DNA of 64,000 bases from assembly GCF_012911565.1 (NCBI RefSeq), contig NZ_JAAMPU010000108.1:372001-436000 (forward strand). The letters are read 5' to 3'. Position numbers and translations under genes: made by a program. Shown here one piece after another: positions 28,227-37,630 of the stretch. This DNA is from Flavobacterium silvaticum. Its GTDB lineage: Bacteria > Bacteroidota > Bacteroidia > Flavobacteriales > Flavobacteriaceae. Position 1 is the first letter of the stretch; each line of letters opens with the position of its first letter. Below the pieces are notes generated by a model. It ran no database searches. It saw only the letters and a list, made by a program, of their open reading frames with translations, and was not told the DNA's origin.

Positions 28227-28285
28227 GATTAGAGGTATTTGTAGTTATTGCTTATTATTATTTTAATTATTTAGTATTCCAGCCA

Positions 28286-28644
28286 GACTCCCGATCTTCA
28301 TTCTTTCGGTCTTTCCCGACTTTCCCGACTTTCCCGACTTTCCTGACTCTCCCGATCTCCCGATCTCTTGAACTCCCGATCTTCCGACTTTCCCGACTCT
28401 CCCGATCTCCCGATCTTTTGAACCCCCGATCTTTTGAACCCCCAATCTTCCGTCTTTCCCGACTTTCCCGACTTTTCCGACTCTCCCGATCTCTTGAACT
28501 CCCGATCTTCCGTCTTTCCCGACTTTCCTGACTTTCCTGACTCTCTCGATCTCCCGATCTTTTGAACCCCCGATCTTCCGTCTTTCCCGACTTTCCCGTC
28601 TTTCCCGACTCTCCCGACTCTCCCGATCTCTTGAACTCCCGATC
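28286..28644. repeat. Degenerate C/T-rich minisatellite (9-bp based, higher-order units)
   Basis: About 360 bp built from near-9-bp units such as ctttcccga and ctctcccga, punctuated by blocks reading cttttgaaccccc or ctcttgaactccc that recur several times and give higher-order units of very roughly 60-90 bp. It fills the whole gap between the two HmuY-family genes and ends at the lipoprotein stop codon. The 45-bp array at 23001 uses the same unit. The open frames across it are repeat artefacts (RESRE, GKVGK). Confidence 0.9.
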
Positions 28645-30048
28645 TCACTGCAACAACGCATACTCAAACTTCGGATAGCCGCGCACGCCGTCGGTATTCA
28701 AAAAGCCGAGCATCCTGATTTTGTAATAGATTCCGTTAGGGTCTTTGAGGACGTAGAATCTGTTGGTGTACACGGTTCCGGAGAAAACGTCGCGCCAGTC
28801 GGCACCAATGACGCGCTGGTCGTTTTGGAACAGGCTTTCATCGATGTTGGCGACACTGAAATCGGCATATGAACTGAACGACGTACTGACTTCATAGGCT
28901 TTTGCACCGCCTTTGAGGTTGTTGAGCACGAAATCTGAATACCCGTAAGATCCCGAACCCGCAATCTCATTCGTGAAAACAGTAAAGTTCAAATCCCATT
29001 GGTCTTTCATCGGCTCGACGCTGACCGTATTGTTGGTATTGAAGCTGAAGAACCTGAAATTGTAAGCGGCATCCTTTTCAATGACCACTTCCTGATGCGA
29101 CGTGCTGTTCAGGTTGGCATATTGCAAAATGTATTGGTCGCCCTGGCGCAGCACGCGTATTTTTTTCCACCCTCTTGGATTTCCTGCAATAGCGACCGAT
29201 CCGGGAACGGGCGTCGTTGTCCCTACGGTGTATCCGAGATTGACGAGGTATACATGGTTGTCTGCATCGTTGACCGATATCGCATCGATCGCAGTTCCGG
29301 AAATAGCACCCGTCGGATCGTCTACATAATCCATATTCGCCGGATCGAAAGTCCCGATGGCAACCTGATTGAAATATTGTGAAACGCTGGCCTGAGTGAC
29401 CGCATCGATATTTGTCGCATCCAGTTTTTTGGCTGCCATGTAGAGCGAACCGTTGAGCCCGACACGGAAATCATCTCCGCAATAGAATCCTAAATCCCAC
29501 GATTCGCGGAACACTTCGGTAGTGGTTTCTGAACTTAAATCCACATAAATCTGGTTGCCCTGATTGGGCCCGCCGATATGTGGTTCGGATACGCCACCAA
29601 GAGATTCCTCGAATGAAACGACAGAGGTCGTATAACCCTGGATATTCGTTTCACGGGCATAATCGATGGAAAGAATCTGGAATGTGACGACTTTCTGGTC
29701 TGAATCGAACGGGAAAATAAGGTTTTGGAACAGGAACGATGTTTTATCCTGTCCGGCGATTATGGGTAAGGTAAATGTCAATGACGGTGCTTCCGGCGTG
29801 GTTTTAAAATCGACTCCGTAGCTGGCTTCTTCGGATGTGATTCCAATGGTCACCGTTCCGTTTGCCGTTGCCGTCTCAGAAAAAACAACGAACATTTCCT
29901 GAGAATCGGGAATGTCGCTGTATTTGTACGATGTCTTTTCAAACGCGGCGACAAAAGGCTGGGCCGGAACCGGATCTTCGCTTGCACAGCCCAGAATAAC
30001 CAGTGCAAAAACAACCGTCGTAAAAAGTAGATGTAATTTCTGTTTCAT
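28645..30048 (-). CDS. HmuY family haem-binding-type lipoprotein
   Basis: A 467-residue lipoprotein. It has a signal peptide with lipobox VILGC (C21), an N-terminal Calx-beta/Ig-like segment (about 30-150, with VTIGITSEEASYGVDF), then an HmuY-type domain containing FRESWDLGFYCGDDFRVGLNGS, IRVLRQGDQYILQYANL and DQWDLNFTVFTNEI. HmuY proteins capture haem at the cell surface and pass it to a TonB-dependent receptor, which is encoded 3 bp upstream in the same orientation. The substrate assignment is by family and neighbourhood; haem-ligating residues were not checked. Confidence 0.85.
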   Translation of the reverse strand: MKQKLHLLFTTVVFALVILGCASEDPVPAQPFVAAFEKTSYKYSDIPDSQEMFVVFSETATANGTVTIGITSEEASYGVDFKTTPEAPSLTFTLPIIAGQDKTSFLFQNLIFPFDSDQKVVTFQILSIDYARETNIQGYTTSVVSFEESLGGVSEPHIGGPNQGNQIYVDLSSETTTEVFRESWDLGFYCGDDFRVGLNGSLYMAAKKLDATNIDAVTQASVSQYFNQVAIGTFDPANMDYVDDPTGAISGTAIDAISVNDADNHVYLVNLGYTVGTTTPVPGSVAIAGNPRGWKKIRVLRQGDQYILQYANLNSTSHQEVVIEKDAAYNFRFFSFNTNNTVSVEPMKDQWDLNFTVFTNEIAGSGSYGYSDFVLNNLKGGAKAYEVSTSFSSYADFSVANIDESLFQNDQRVIGADWRDVFSGTVYTNRFYVLKDPNGIYYKIRMLGFLNTDGVRGYPKFEYALLQ

Positions 30049-30051
30049 AGC

Positions 30052-32217
30052 TTACCCGAAATTGAATCTGTAAAGAATCTTTAGAAAATAAGACCGGCCG
30101 TATCCAAGCAACTGGCTTGATGGAGCCGCCGTATGTGCACTGCCGTTGACTGCCGTTGTGTTCAGGGTTGTGACATCTGCAAGGTTCCGCGCACCCAGAG
30201 TCACTTCGAGTTTGTCTTTTGCGAACGTCTTGCGTACGGTAGCGTCGATCATGGTATAATCGCTGAGTTTTCCACGGACAAGGATTACTTGCTGGTTTTC
30301 GTCGTATTGCTGGACAAACTGATACTGCGGCCCATTGTACTTCCCAAATGCGGAGAAAGTGGTTTTCCATTTTGGAATAGTGTACGAAAGGTTTCCGTTG
30401 ACATTGACCGAATACAGGAAATCGTCGTTCTTGATTTCAGATGAATTGAGCACTTTGGCAATCCCGCCGTAAGTCACTCCGGCGTTTAGCAGCCAGTTGC
30501 CGGTTTTGGCAGATCCGGTCAGGCTGGAACCGATGGTCCGGTACAAATCGATGTTCGCAAAACGGAATGTGGGCGGTGAAAACTGCGTCTGGATCAATTC
30601 GATACGATCCTGTACATCGATATACCACGCAGATAATTTGGTTTCAAGCTCGAAGCCTTTTTCTTTTTTGAAGACTTTATTGAGGTGGAGGAAAGCCGAT
30701 ACGCCTTGTTCTGGCTTCAAATCCGGATTTCCCTGGACGTTGTGGTTGACATCGACAAAATAAGAGTACAATTCTTCATAATCCGGCAATCGTGGACAGG
30801 TTCCGATTATGGCGCGCAGTTCATATCCGTTTCCTACATCATACAATCCGCTGAGAGAAACGGCGACCTGCGTATTGAATTGGGAAGAAAACAAGCCGCG
30901 TACTCCGGGACGAACGGTGAACTTTTTACCGAATTTCATTTCGGTCGACCCGAAGAAATCATACGTTCCGAGGTTGCGTTCTATCGGCTCGCCAATGAAT
31001 TCATAAGCGAACATCGACGCATAACCTCTTATGGTATTGACTTCATACCCCAGCTGGAAATCGATCCATTCCGAATCGAGGAAATTGCTTACGGTCGCTT
31101 TGGAATAATAGACTTTGCGTGATTCGTAGACGTCGTCGGACAAATCTTCCTCTGTATCGCGCCGGAAGTAATAGTTATAAATACGTGCGTTGCGTTCCTG
31201 TTGTTGGTAAGACGCATAGAAATCATAGGTCAGGCCTGAAGAAAAAGTCCCGCTTGCGTTGATCAGGTGCACCATGCGGTTGGTTTCGAAATCACGATCC
31301 TGGGCCAGTTCATCGTACGTATCTGTCGGCGCATCGTAACGCGGATCGACTATCGGATTATACCAATGCGTGAGTTCGTTGAAATATTCGAAACGGTAGA
31401 AGAACCGGTGCTTTTCGTTCGGATTATAACCTACAAAAGCCTTGGCGTGCAGTTGTTGTTTCGGAAGCCATCTGTACCCGCGTAACGAATCGTTTAGATA
31501 ATGGTTGCGGCCCTGCAATCCGTCGTGATAGCCATCGAAATCATTGTAGGTGAACATAGCGTTCCCCGTCCATTTATCGGAAAAATTGTGGGCGATGCGA
31601 ATCGATTGGATGTGACGGCCTTCACTGACGCCGTTGTATTCTTCGCCAATGGTTTCCTCCTGTATGAAAGGAGTGATTTCCCAGGTATGTCGCGCTTTCT
31701 TTTTGGTAATGATGTTGATGATGCCCGATACGGCATTGGCTCCGTACTCCACGCCCATGGCTCCTTCCACGATTTCGATTTGCTGGATGTCGTCCAGGTT
31801 GATCTGGGTCAGATCTGTATCCGAACCCAAATCTTCGTCATTGATAAGCGGCACATTGTCTACGAGAATCTTGAAATATTGGGCATCGAGACCGAACAAT
31901 TGCACGCCGGATTTTCCGGTCGATGCATTTGGCATTACAGATATATTGAGCGTTTGGTTGAGCAAATCGGCGAGGTTGTTTCCGGCCTGCCTGTCGATAT
32001 CGGCACGCGAAATCACTTTGACCTGGAACACCGATTTATCGACCGATTGCGGATTGAATTGTCCTGTCACGATTACTTCCGATAGCTTGCCGCCTTTAAC
32101 CAGCGTATCGTTCTGGGCAGTGGCAAAACCAGTCATAAAAAGACAACTAATCAGTAGAACCTTAGTGGCGTCGATGGGATTGGAAAAGAAAAGTTTCTGG
32201 AAAAAATCGGGCGACAT
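30052..32217 (-). CDS. TonB-dependent outer-membrane receptor (HmuR-type context)
   Basis: A 721-residue receptor with an N-terminal signal segment (about residues 16-34), a TonB-box-like start of the mature part (LSEVIVTGQ), a plug domain (INLDDIQQIEIVEGAMGVEYGANAVSGIINIITKK), and a beta-barrel ending in an aromatic residue (YFLKILYRFNFG). It lacks the N-terminal carboxypeptidase-like domain of SusC proteins, so it is a siderophore/haem-type rather than a glycan-type receptor. Followed by HmuY (3 bp) and the T9SS HmuY-like protein, it probably imports haem. Divergent from the DUF6607-like gene. Confidence 0.9.
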   Translation of the reverse strand: MSPDFFQKLFFSNPIDATKVLLISCLFMTGFATAQNDTLVKGGKLSEVIVTGQFNPQSVDKSVFQVKVISRADIDRQAGNNLADLLNQTLNISVMPNASTGKSGVQLFGLDAQYFKILVDNVPLINDEDLGSDTDLTQINLDDIQQIEIVEGAMGVEYGANAVSGIINIITKKKARHTWEITPFIQEETIGEEYNGVSEGRHIQSIRIAHNFSDKWTGNAMFTYNDFDGYHDGLQGRNHYLNDSLRGYRWLPKQQLHAKAFVGYNPNEKHRFFYRFEYFNELTHWYNPIVDPRYDAPTDTYDELAQDRDFETNRMVHLINASGTFSSGLTYDFYASYQQQERNARIYNYYFRRDTEEDLSDDVYESRKVYYSKATVSNFLDSEWIDFQLGYEVNTIRGYASMFAYEFIGEPIERNLGTYDFFGSTEMKFGKKFTVRPGVRGLFSSQFNTQVAVSLSGLYDVGNGYELRAIIGTCPRLPDYEELYSYFVDVNHNVQGNPDLKPEQGVSAFLHLNKVFKKEKGFELETKLSAWYIDVQDRIELIQTQFSPPTFRFANIDLYRTIGSSLTGSAKTGNWLLNAGVTYGGIAKVLNSSEIKNDDFLYSVNVNGNLSYTIPKWKTTFSAFGKYNGPQYQFVQQYDENQQVILVRGKLSDYTMIDATVRKTFAKDKLEVTLGARNLADVTTLNTTAVNGSAHTAAPSSQLLGYGRSYFLKILYRFNFG

Positions 32218-32255
32218 TCTTTTTATTTAGACTGATTATCGATAATTTTATGCCG

Positions 32256-32263
32256 CGAAGATA
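32256..32263 (-). promoter_or_regulatory. Possible -7 box for the TonB receptor operon
   Basis: The minus strand reads TATCTTCG, one base from TAnnTTTG, 39 bp upstream of the receptor start codon. It overlaps the shared divergent promoter region with 32296-32303. Confidence 0.35.
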
Positions 32264-32295
32264 CTTTACTATTTTTAATTATTCTAAATAAATTT

Positions 32296-32303
32296 TATCT
32301 TTG
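32296..32303 (+). promoter_or_regulatory. -7 box for the DUF6607-like gene
   Basis: TATCTTTG matches TAnnTTTG; the leader to the ATG at 32329 would be about 20 nt and contains an A-rich stretch (ttaaaaaaaact) typical of bacteroidete translation starts. Confidence 0.6.
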
Positions 32304-32328
32304 GCACGTTAAAAAAAACTACCAACAC

Positions 32329-33228
32329 ATGAGAAACGGGATACTTTCCTCAATTACACTGCTTTTGGCAATCGCTTCATCAGCACAAAACAAGAAACAA
32401 GAAGACGTCAAAGCCATCAAAGCCATGTGCGGATGCTATGAAGTGACGTTCAACTTCGCCGAAACCTTCACGCCAGAGTCAAAAGCCGCCGATTACAAAC
32501 CGTCGCCAACCAAAACAGAACAAGGTTTGGAATGGGTGGAATTGATAGAAGATACCCCGAACAAAATATCGATGCAGCACTTATTGGTCGTATCCGATTC
32601 GATGATCGTAAAACACTGGCGTCAGGATTGGGAATACGAAAACACCAAATTCTACCAGTTTTACAAAGACAACACCTGGAAATTCAAGACGCTTCCGGCT
32701 GCTCAGGTAAAAGGTCAATGGACGCAGCGTGTTTTCCAGGTGGACGACAGCCCGCGCTATGAAGGAACGGCAACGTGGGTTCATGTGGACGGGCGCGATT
32801 TCTGGACGAACACGACTGATGCACCGCTACCGCGTCGGGAGCACACTATCCGTAACGACTATAATGTACTTACCCGCACCAATACACATGAAATCACCAA
32901 AGAAGGCTGGATTCACGATCAGGACAATATCAAGATCAAACGCGGGGACGACGGAAAAGACGTGGTCGTTGCCAAAGAAAAAGGATACGATGTCTATAAA
33001 AAAGTAGCCGATTCCAAATGTGCCGCTGCCCAGAAATATTGGGCGGAATACAAGCCGATGTGGAAAAACGTCCGCGACAAATGGGCTGTTGTATACGGTT
33101 TGAACAAAGACCTTAAATTGCAATCTAAAGTTGACGGACAATCGCTTTTTTCCAAGTTGTTCGATAAAAAAGCCAATACGCCAAAAGCAGATACGGATGC
33201 CATCATCGATAGCTTCGTAATCAAATAA
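32329..33228 (+). CDS. DUF6607-like secreted/periplasmic protein next to haem receptor
   Basis: A 299-residue protein with a short signal peptide (MRNGILSSITLLLAIASSAQ). The mature part begins with IKAMCGCYEVTFNFAETF, which I recognise as the DUF6607 family hallmark. Later parts include MQHLLVVSDSMIVKHWRQDWEYE, WTQRVFQVDDSPRYEGTATWVH and GWIHDQDN. The family has no established biochemical function. Divergent transcription from the TonB receptor/HmuY operon suggests co-regulation, possibly by iron or haem. A good intrinsic terminator follows. Confidence 0.75.
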   Translation: MRNGILSSITLLLAIASSAQNKKQEDVKAIKAMCGCYEVTFNFAETFTPESKAADYKPSPTKTEQGLEWVELIEDTPNKISMQHLLVVSDSMIVKHWRQDWEYENTKFYQFYKDNTWKFKTLPAAQVKGQWTQRVFQVDDSPRYEGTATWVHVDGRDFWTNTTDAPLPRREHTIRNDYNVLTRTNTHEITKEGWIHDQDNIKIKRGDDGKDVVVAKEKGYDVYKKVADSKCAAAQKYWAEYKPMWKNVRDKWAVVYGLNKDLKLQSKVDGQSLFSKLFDKKANTPKADTDAIIDSFVIK

Positions 33229-33250
33229 TTTCGATTTTGTAAAGTAGGAA

Positions 33251-33276
33251 AAGGTGCTCTCGGGCGCCTTTTTTTT
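33251..33276 (+). terminator. Intrinsic terminator after the DUF6607-like gene
   Basis: Stem AAGGTGC/GCGCCTT (one G-T pair) with a short loop, followed by eight T. It lies 22 bp after the stop codon. Confidence 0.85.
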
Positions 33277-33327
33277 ATGGCCGCCAGATTGAAATAAAAC
33301 TTATTTTTAGGATCTATTCCCAACTGT

Positions 33328-34560
33328 GTGCTGAAATACAACTACCAGATCGCTTTAGTCATCATCGGATTGGCGGTGATTGCCTTGCTGGACGAATTGT
33401 TTCAGTTGAGAAACCAGCACATTATTTTCCCGGATTCGGACAATTACCGTGAAGCCGGCGAATTTTTGTATCATCACTTCAAGCCTCATTATTACAGGCC
33501 TTTTGGAATGGCGTTGATTTTTGGGCTTCCGTATTTGCTTGGGTTTGGAGATGCCGCTGTGTATGATTTCAGTTTTTGGGTAAATGTTTCGGCCTGGATA
33601 GCATCGGCACTACTTATTTTTAGTTTCTGCAGAAAAAGGCTTCCCGATTCAAAAGCATTTATTGTATCTGTACTGTTTTACGGATTGATAAGTCCGGCCC
33701 TTATCAACTTTCACTTGCTCACGGAAAGCATCTTTGTCTTTTTGATGTTTTCTGCCATGACTTTTCTGGATGATTATTTCCGCATTAAATCATTCCGGCT
33801 TCTGTCGCTGGCACTTGCAATTCTGATATTCACAGCCTTGATCAAGCCCGGAATGTTTTTCTTTTCGTTGCTGGTATTGGCCTTTTTTTCCAGGTCGATT
33901 TTGCGCCATCTGTCCAAACCGGCTTCAGGCTTTATTTTCTTCAGCATTGTCCTTTTGGTTTTCCAGATGATCCAGATGAAACGCGAATATGGCAATTTCA
34001 CCATAAGCTATATCGACGGCGTAACCTATTACAACTATTTAGGCAGCAAAGCAGAGGCATTCGAAAAAAATCAGGATCCGATTGCGGCAATCAGGCAACG
34101 TTCCGATTATATATTCGGCTTTTCGTATCCGCAGCAAAAGATCATTGCCCGTAAAGATTTACATCGACAGATAAACCACAATACGCCGAATCTGATAAAG
34201 GCCTATTTCTCAAATATCGTTTACAATGCCACTTGCGGAGGCGACTTCTCTTATGTCAGGAGCCCAAACACGCGTTTTTCTGAACTGATAAAAACCAATG
34301 CAGGCCGTTTCTCAAAATATCAGAACATTTTTCTAACAGTTTTAGGAATTTTCCTATCGGTGACTTTCCTGCTTAAAACCTTCCGGAAACCAACCGTTTA
34401 CAGCTTCATCAGCGTGTTTATACTATATATCATAGCCGTTTCCGGAGTTTCCTATTATCAGGCAGACCGATTCCATATGGTCATTTTTCCTTTCGTACTC
34501 GTATTGGCAGTCGCTTTATATTCAGGCAGATTGCATCAAAGCAAAAATCAGCCGTCATAA
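33328..34560 (+). CDS. Integral membrane protein, GT-C glycosyltransferase-like
   Basis: A 410-residue polytopic membrane protein starting at GTG. After the first helix comes IIFPDSDNYREAGEFL (acidic pair near residue 38), the placement of catalytic acidic residues in GT-C enzymes of the ArnT/PMT type, followed by HFKPHYYRPFGMALIFGLPYL and about nine further helices. It is similar in layout to the membrane protein at 3884-5428 but not obviously its close relative. It might transfer a sugar or mannose-type unit to a periplasmic target. No close family name can be given. It stands alone, 52 bp before the OmpA-family gene. Confidence 0.6.
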   Translation: MLKYNYQIALVIIGLAVIALLDELFQLRNQHIIFPDSDNYREAGEFLYHHFKPHYYRPFGMALIFGLPYLLGFGDAAVYDFSFWVNVSAWIASALLIFSFCRKRLPDSKAFIVSVLFYGLISPALINFHLLTESIFVFLMFSAMTFLDDYFRIKSFRLLSLALAILIFTALIKPGMFFFSLLVLAFFSRSILRHLSKPASGFIFFSIVLLVFQMIQMKREYGNFTISYIDGVTYYNYLGSKAEAFEKNQDPIAAIRQRSDYIFGFSYPQQKIIARKDLHRQINHNTPNLIKAYFSNIVYNATCGGDFSYVRSPNTRFSELIKTNAGRFSKYQNIFLTVLGIFLSVTFLLKTFRKPTVYSFISVFILYIIAVSGVSYYQADRFHMVIFPFVLVLAVALYSGRLHQSKNQPS

Positions 34561-34612
34561 CATCCATACGATTTTCCGTACAGAGCCGTTATTCCGTAAC
34601 CATTCAATTACT

Positions 34613-35719
34613 ATGCGGCTGATTGTTTTTCTACTTGTTTTTGGATTTTGCATCACATCGGCACAAAACCTTGTACTGAACCCAAGTTTTGAAGAATCCA
34701 AAAGATGTAATGCCACCATCGGGATGTTCAATGTCAATGTGACCGATTGGACGACGCCGACCTTTGCATCGACCGATTTTTTCAACTCGTGTGAAAAATC
34801 AGAAGCCGGTGTTCCCGCAAATTTCATCGGAATCCAGGAAGCGCGTTTCGGTCAGAATTATGCCGGATTTTATTTGTATTCCGATAAAAATTACCGCGAA
34901 TATATCCAGGGGAAATTTTCTGAACCCTTGCAGAAAGGCAAAACCTATACGGTTTCATTTTGGGTCAGCCTGGCCGAAGCTTCAGATTATGCATTGAAGG
35001 AATTCGGCATATTGATCTGCGAAAAGCCAATCAAGAATACCATCGAAGAAGTACTTTCAAATAAAGAAATCGAAAAGGCGAATCCGGGAAATTTCGGGTT
35101 ATACCCTATTATTGGAAAAATGCCGTATGACGACAAGAACAACTGGATGCATGTACAGACAAAAATAACGGCCAAAGGTGGCGAAACCGCTATCATAATC
35201 GGGAATTTCAAATCGAATGGAAAGACCGAAAAAATCCTCGCGTATCCCAAACGGCTTGAAATTGCCTACTATTTCATTGACATGATAAGCGTCGAAGCAG
35301 ATATGGCTGAAATTCCTGTCACAGAAGCTAAAGCATCCGTCAACGAACCTCAACCTTTTTCATCACAACCTGAATTAGGCAAAAGCTATATTCTGGAAAA
35401 CGTGACTTTTGCCTTCGACAGCGCAGAACTCACAGCGGTTTCAAAAGCCGAACTTGACAAATTGCTCGAATTTCTGCTCCCGATTAAAAACCCAAATGTG
35501 TCCCTTTCCGGTCACACGGACAACATCGGACTTAAACAATACAACCTGGATATTTCAAAAAGACGGGCCCAATCCGTCGCCGATTATCTTATCCAAAATG
35601 GAATCAGTGCTGATGCGATTACAGTGAATGGATTCGGTGATGAAAAGCCTATCGTTTCAAATGATTCAGAAGAAGGAAGGAGCCGCAACAGACGTGTGGA
35701 GTTCGAGATTACGAAGTAA
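34613..35719 (+). CDS. OmpA-family protein with N-terminal beta-sandwich domain
   Basis: A 368-residue protein with a signal peptide (MRLIVFLLVFGFCITSAQ). The N-terminal domain of about 220 residues starts NLVLNPSFEE and contains YTVSFWVSLAEASDYAL, the look of a carbohydrate-binding-like jelly roll. The C-terminal OmpA peptidoglycan-binding domain (about 255-368) has NVTFAFDSAELT, SGHTDNIGLKQYNLDISKRRA and NRRVEFEI. It probably links the outer membrane to the cell wall while displaying the beta-sandwich. The gene's 3' end overlaps the convergent CPBP protease gene by 11 bp. Confidence 0.85.
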   Translation: MRLIVFLLVFGFCITSAQNLVLNPSFEESKRCNATIGMFNVNVTDWTTPTFASTDFFNSCEKSEAGVPANFIGIQEARFGQNYAGFYLYSDKNYREYIQGKFSEPLQKGKTYTVSFWVSLAEASDYALKEFGILICEKPIKNTIEEVLSNKEIEKANPGNFGLYPIIGKMPYDDKNNWMHVQTKITAKGGETAIIIGNFKSNGKTEKILAYPKRLEIAYYFIDMISVEADMAEIPVTEAKASVNEPQPFSSQPELGKSYILENVTFAFDSAELTAVSKAELDKLLEFLLPIKNPNVSLSGHTDNIGLKQYNLDISKRRAQSVADYLIQNGISADAITVNGFGDEKPIVSNDSEEGRSRNRRVEFEITK

Positions 35720-36500
35720 CCAAAACCGCTTTCTTTCGGAACCAAAGCGTCCGCCGGTTGATTTCAAGTGATAAATGCCGATGTTTTTTATACCTCAGCG
35801 TAAAAATGATAGCGAGCGCGATGGTCAGTCCGCGGAAAATATTGGCATACATTCCGCCTAAAGCCGTTTCATCCATCGCAAATAATTCCCATGCGAGGTT
35901 CATGAAGGCGTGAAGGAACACGGGCAGCCATAAGTTGAAATTCCATTCGGCGAAAAGCCAGGCAAATAAGACTCCGCCCATAAAAGTCACGCCGAAAATG
36001 CCGACCGATTCCATCAAATCATTGCTTTGCCACAAATGACCGGACGCGAATAAAAGTGCCGCAAAAACTACCGATGGCATAAATCCGAGACGCGTGTTTC
36101 GGAACAACAAACCAAACAAGAATCCGCGGAAATAGAGTTCTTCAAAGAATCCGGCGCAGGCCGTTTTACCAACAAGGTTTTCCCAGTTTTCTATCGGTTT
36201 GAAATTGAAAAAGAAATAGCCGCCGAGTAACATCGGCAAAGCAAAAAGCAAGGCAAACCCGGCTCCTTTCCAGAAATCGGTTCCAAGCCCGAGGCTTTTG
36301 AGCGCATTCCAGCCCGGATTGAAAGCCCGTGTCGCAAGGAACATCGGATTGCCAACCACAAAATAGGTAACGATATAACTCAAAAGCCCCAATTTCAAAA
36401 TAGAATCGAGGCTTGCTTTTATGACATCAAAATACGTGAACAGGAAATAATAACATCCGAATGCCGCAACGATTATGAGTATACGGACGGCTTGTGACAT
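35709..36500 (-). CDS. CPBP-family intramembrane metalloprotease
   Basis: A 263-residue polytopic membrane protein of the CPBP (Abi/Rce1-like) family. The motifs are FFEELYFRGFLFG (EExxxR), SGHLWQSND with a first histidine and FLHAFMNLAWE with a second, all in or near membrane helices. The family includes CAAX-type proteases and proteins of unknown target. The ATG at 36500 forms TGATG with the ctlX stop codon, so the two genes are translationally coupled; a start at 36536 would lie inside ctlX. The C-terminal tail is basic. The substrate is unknown. Confidence 0.87.
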   Translation of the reverse strand: MSQAVRILIIVAAFGCYYFLFTYFDVIKASLDSILKLGLLSYIVTYFVVGNPMFLATRAFNPGWNALKSLGLGTDFWKGAGFALLFALPMLLGGYFFFNFKPIENWENLVGKTACAGFFEELYFRGFLFGLLFRNTRLGFMPSVVFAALLFASGHLWQSNDLMESVGIFGVTFMGGVLFAWLFAEWNFNLWLPVFLHAFMNLAWELFAMDETALGGMYANIFRGLTIALAIIFTLRYKKHRHLSLEINRRTLWFRKKAVLVTS

Positions 36501-37435
36501 CAGGCCTTTGGTAAAAATACTTCGGCCATCATGCAACGTGCGCTTCCACCGCCGCAGGCTTCGATCGTGTCCAGGCTTGAACTTAAAATAGTTCCGTGTT
36601 TCTGGAGTGCTTCGATTTGGTCTTTTCTCAGGCTTTTGTATGCGGCCGCACTCATGACAATGTAACTTTTGCCTTCGGAACCGCGAACCTGCAGCATATT
36701 TCCGGCAAAATTGTTCATCTGGTCTTCGGTGATGGAAATGATTTCCTTCCCGTCTTTTTTGAGGTTGTCAAGAACATTGTTGCGTTCCTGTTTGTCATCT
36801 ATCGAATCCGGGCAAATCACGGCGAAATTTTCACCAAGGCACATCATAACGTTGGTATGATACAGTAATCGTCTGTCGTCATCTATGGTTTGATAAGCAT
36901 TGAAGATGACCGGGCCGAGATCGAAATCCTCACAGAACTCGATCAACAATTCTTCATCGGCACGCGGGGACAAGGCACAATACGCTTTTCCGTGGACGCG
37001 GTCGAGCAACAGGCTTCCGGTTCCTTCGAGGTAGAGCTCTTCATCTTCGGCATCGGTATAATCGACGACATTTTCAATCAAAAACCCTTTTTCCTCAAGC
37101 AGGTCGAGAATGTCTTCGCGTCTTTCGGCTCGTCTGTTTACGGCAAACATCGGATACAAAACCACGTCACCGTTTTCATGGAACGAAATCCAGTTGTTCG
37201 GGAAAATGGAATCGGGCGTATCGGGAATCTTGGTATCATGGACGACGATAACATTGACCCCGACCATTTTTAGCTTGTGGACAAAAGCATCGAATTCTTC
37301 CTGGGCGCGTTCGTTGACCGTTTCAGGCGACAGGCCGTCTATGACTTTTTGGTAGTAGTTGTTGATGGCAGTTTGCTCATTCATCCGGAAAGATACCGGA
37401 CGTACCATGAGGATGGTATTCGTAGTCTGGTTCAT
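36500..37435 (-). CDS. ctlX: Citrulline-utilization-type hydrolase / amidinotransferase-fold protein
   Basis: A 311-residue member of the guanidino-group-modifying enzyme superfamily, closest in look to CtlX. It shows TNTILMVRPVSFRMNEQTA at the N-terminus, IFPNNWISFHENG (substrate Asn/His region), LEGTGSLLLDR, a central histidine in YHTNVMMCLG, and the catalytic cysteine in ACGGGSARCMMAEVF near the C-terminus. Members cleave citrulline, arginine or dimethylarginine in the cytoplasm. A second enzyme of the same superfamily lies just upstream (37631-38548). The gene precedes the CPBP protease, with overlapping stop/start. Confidence 0.85.
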   Translation of the reverse strand: MNQTTNTILMVRPVSFRMNEQTAINNYYQKVIDGLSPETVNERAQEEFDAFVHKLKMVGVNVIVVHDTKIPDTPDSIFPNNWISFHENGDVVLYPMFAVNRRAERREDILDLLEEKGFLIENVVDYTDAEDEELYLEGTGSLLLDRVHGKAYCALSPRADEELLIEFCEDFDLGPVIFNAYQTIDDDRRLLYHTNVMMCLGENFAVICPDSIDDKQERNNVLDNLKKDGKEIISITEDQMNNFAGNMLQVRGSEGKSYIVMSAAAYKSLRKDQIEALQKHGTILSSSLDTIEACGGGSARCMMAEVFLPKA

Positions 37436-37630
37436 AGCGAAATGCTATTCTTTATTTTTATTTATATTTTTTATTCGGTTAACCGTGAATCAATATTCGT
37501 AATTTTTTGGATACGATTGACGACAGCGAAAAAAAATCCTTTTGAAAAAATGTTTTTTGATCTGACGACAAAACGATAAATTTCAAATTTACCAAGAAGG
37601 CAAGAAGACACGAAGGCATCTGGTGATGCT

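Noticed and set aside
28286..28644. Possible CRISPR array
   Set aside because: The units are about 9 bp, tandem and degenerate, with no unique spacers of constant length and no cas genes in the window.
28263..28667. Two minus-strand open frames of 116-134 codons across the repeat array
   Set aside because: The translations are pure repeat products (RESRE, GKVGK) generated by the minisatellite and overlap the HmuY lipoprotein stop region.
31634..32230. 198-codon plus-strand open frame opposite the TonB receptor
   Set aside because: It is a mirror of the receptor's N-terminal coding region, Ser/Ile-rich with no domain; the receptor plug motifs decide the strand.
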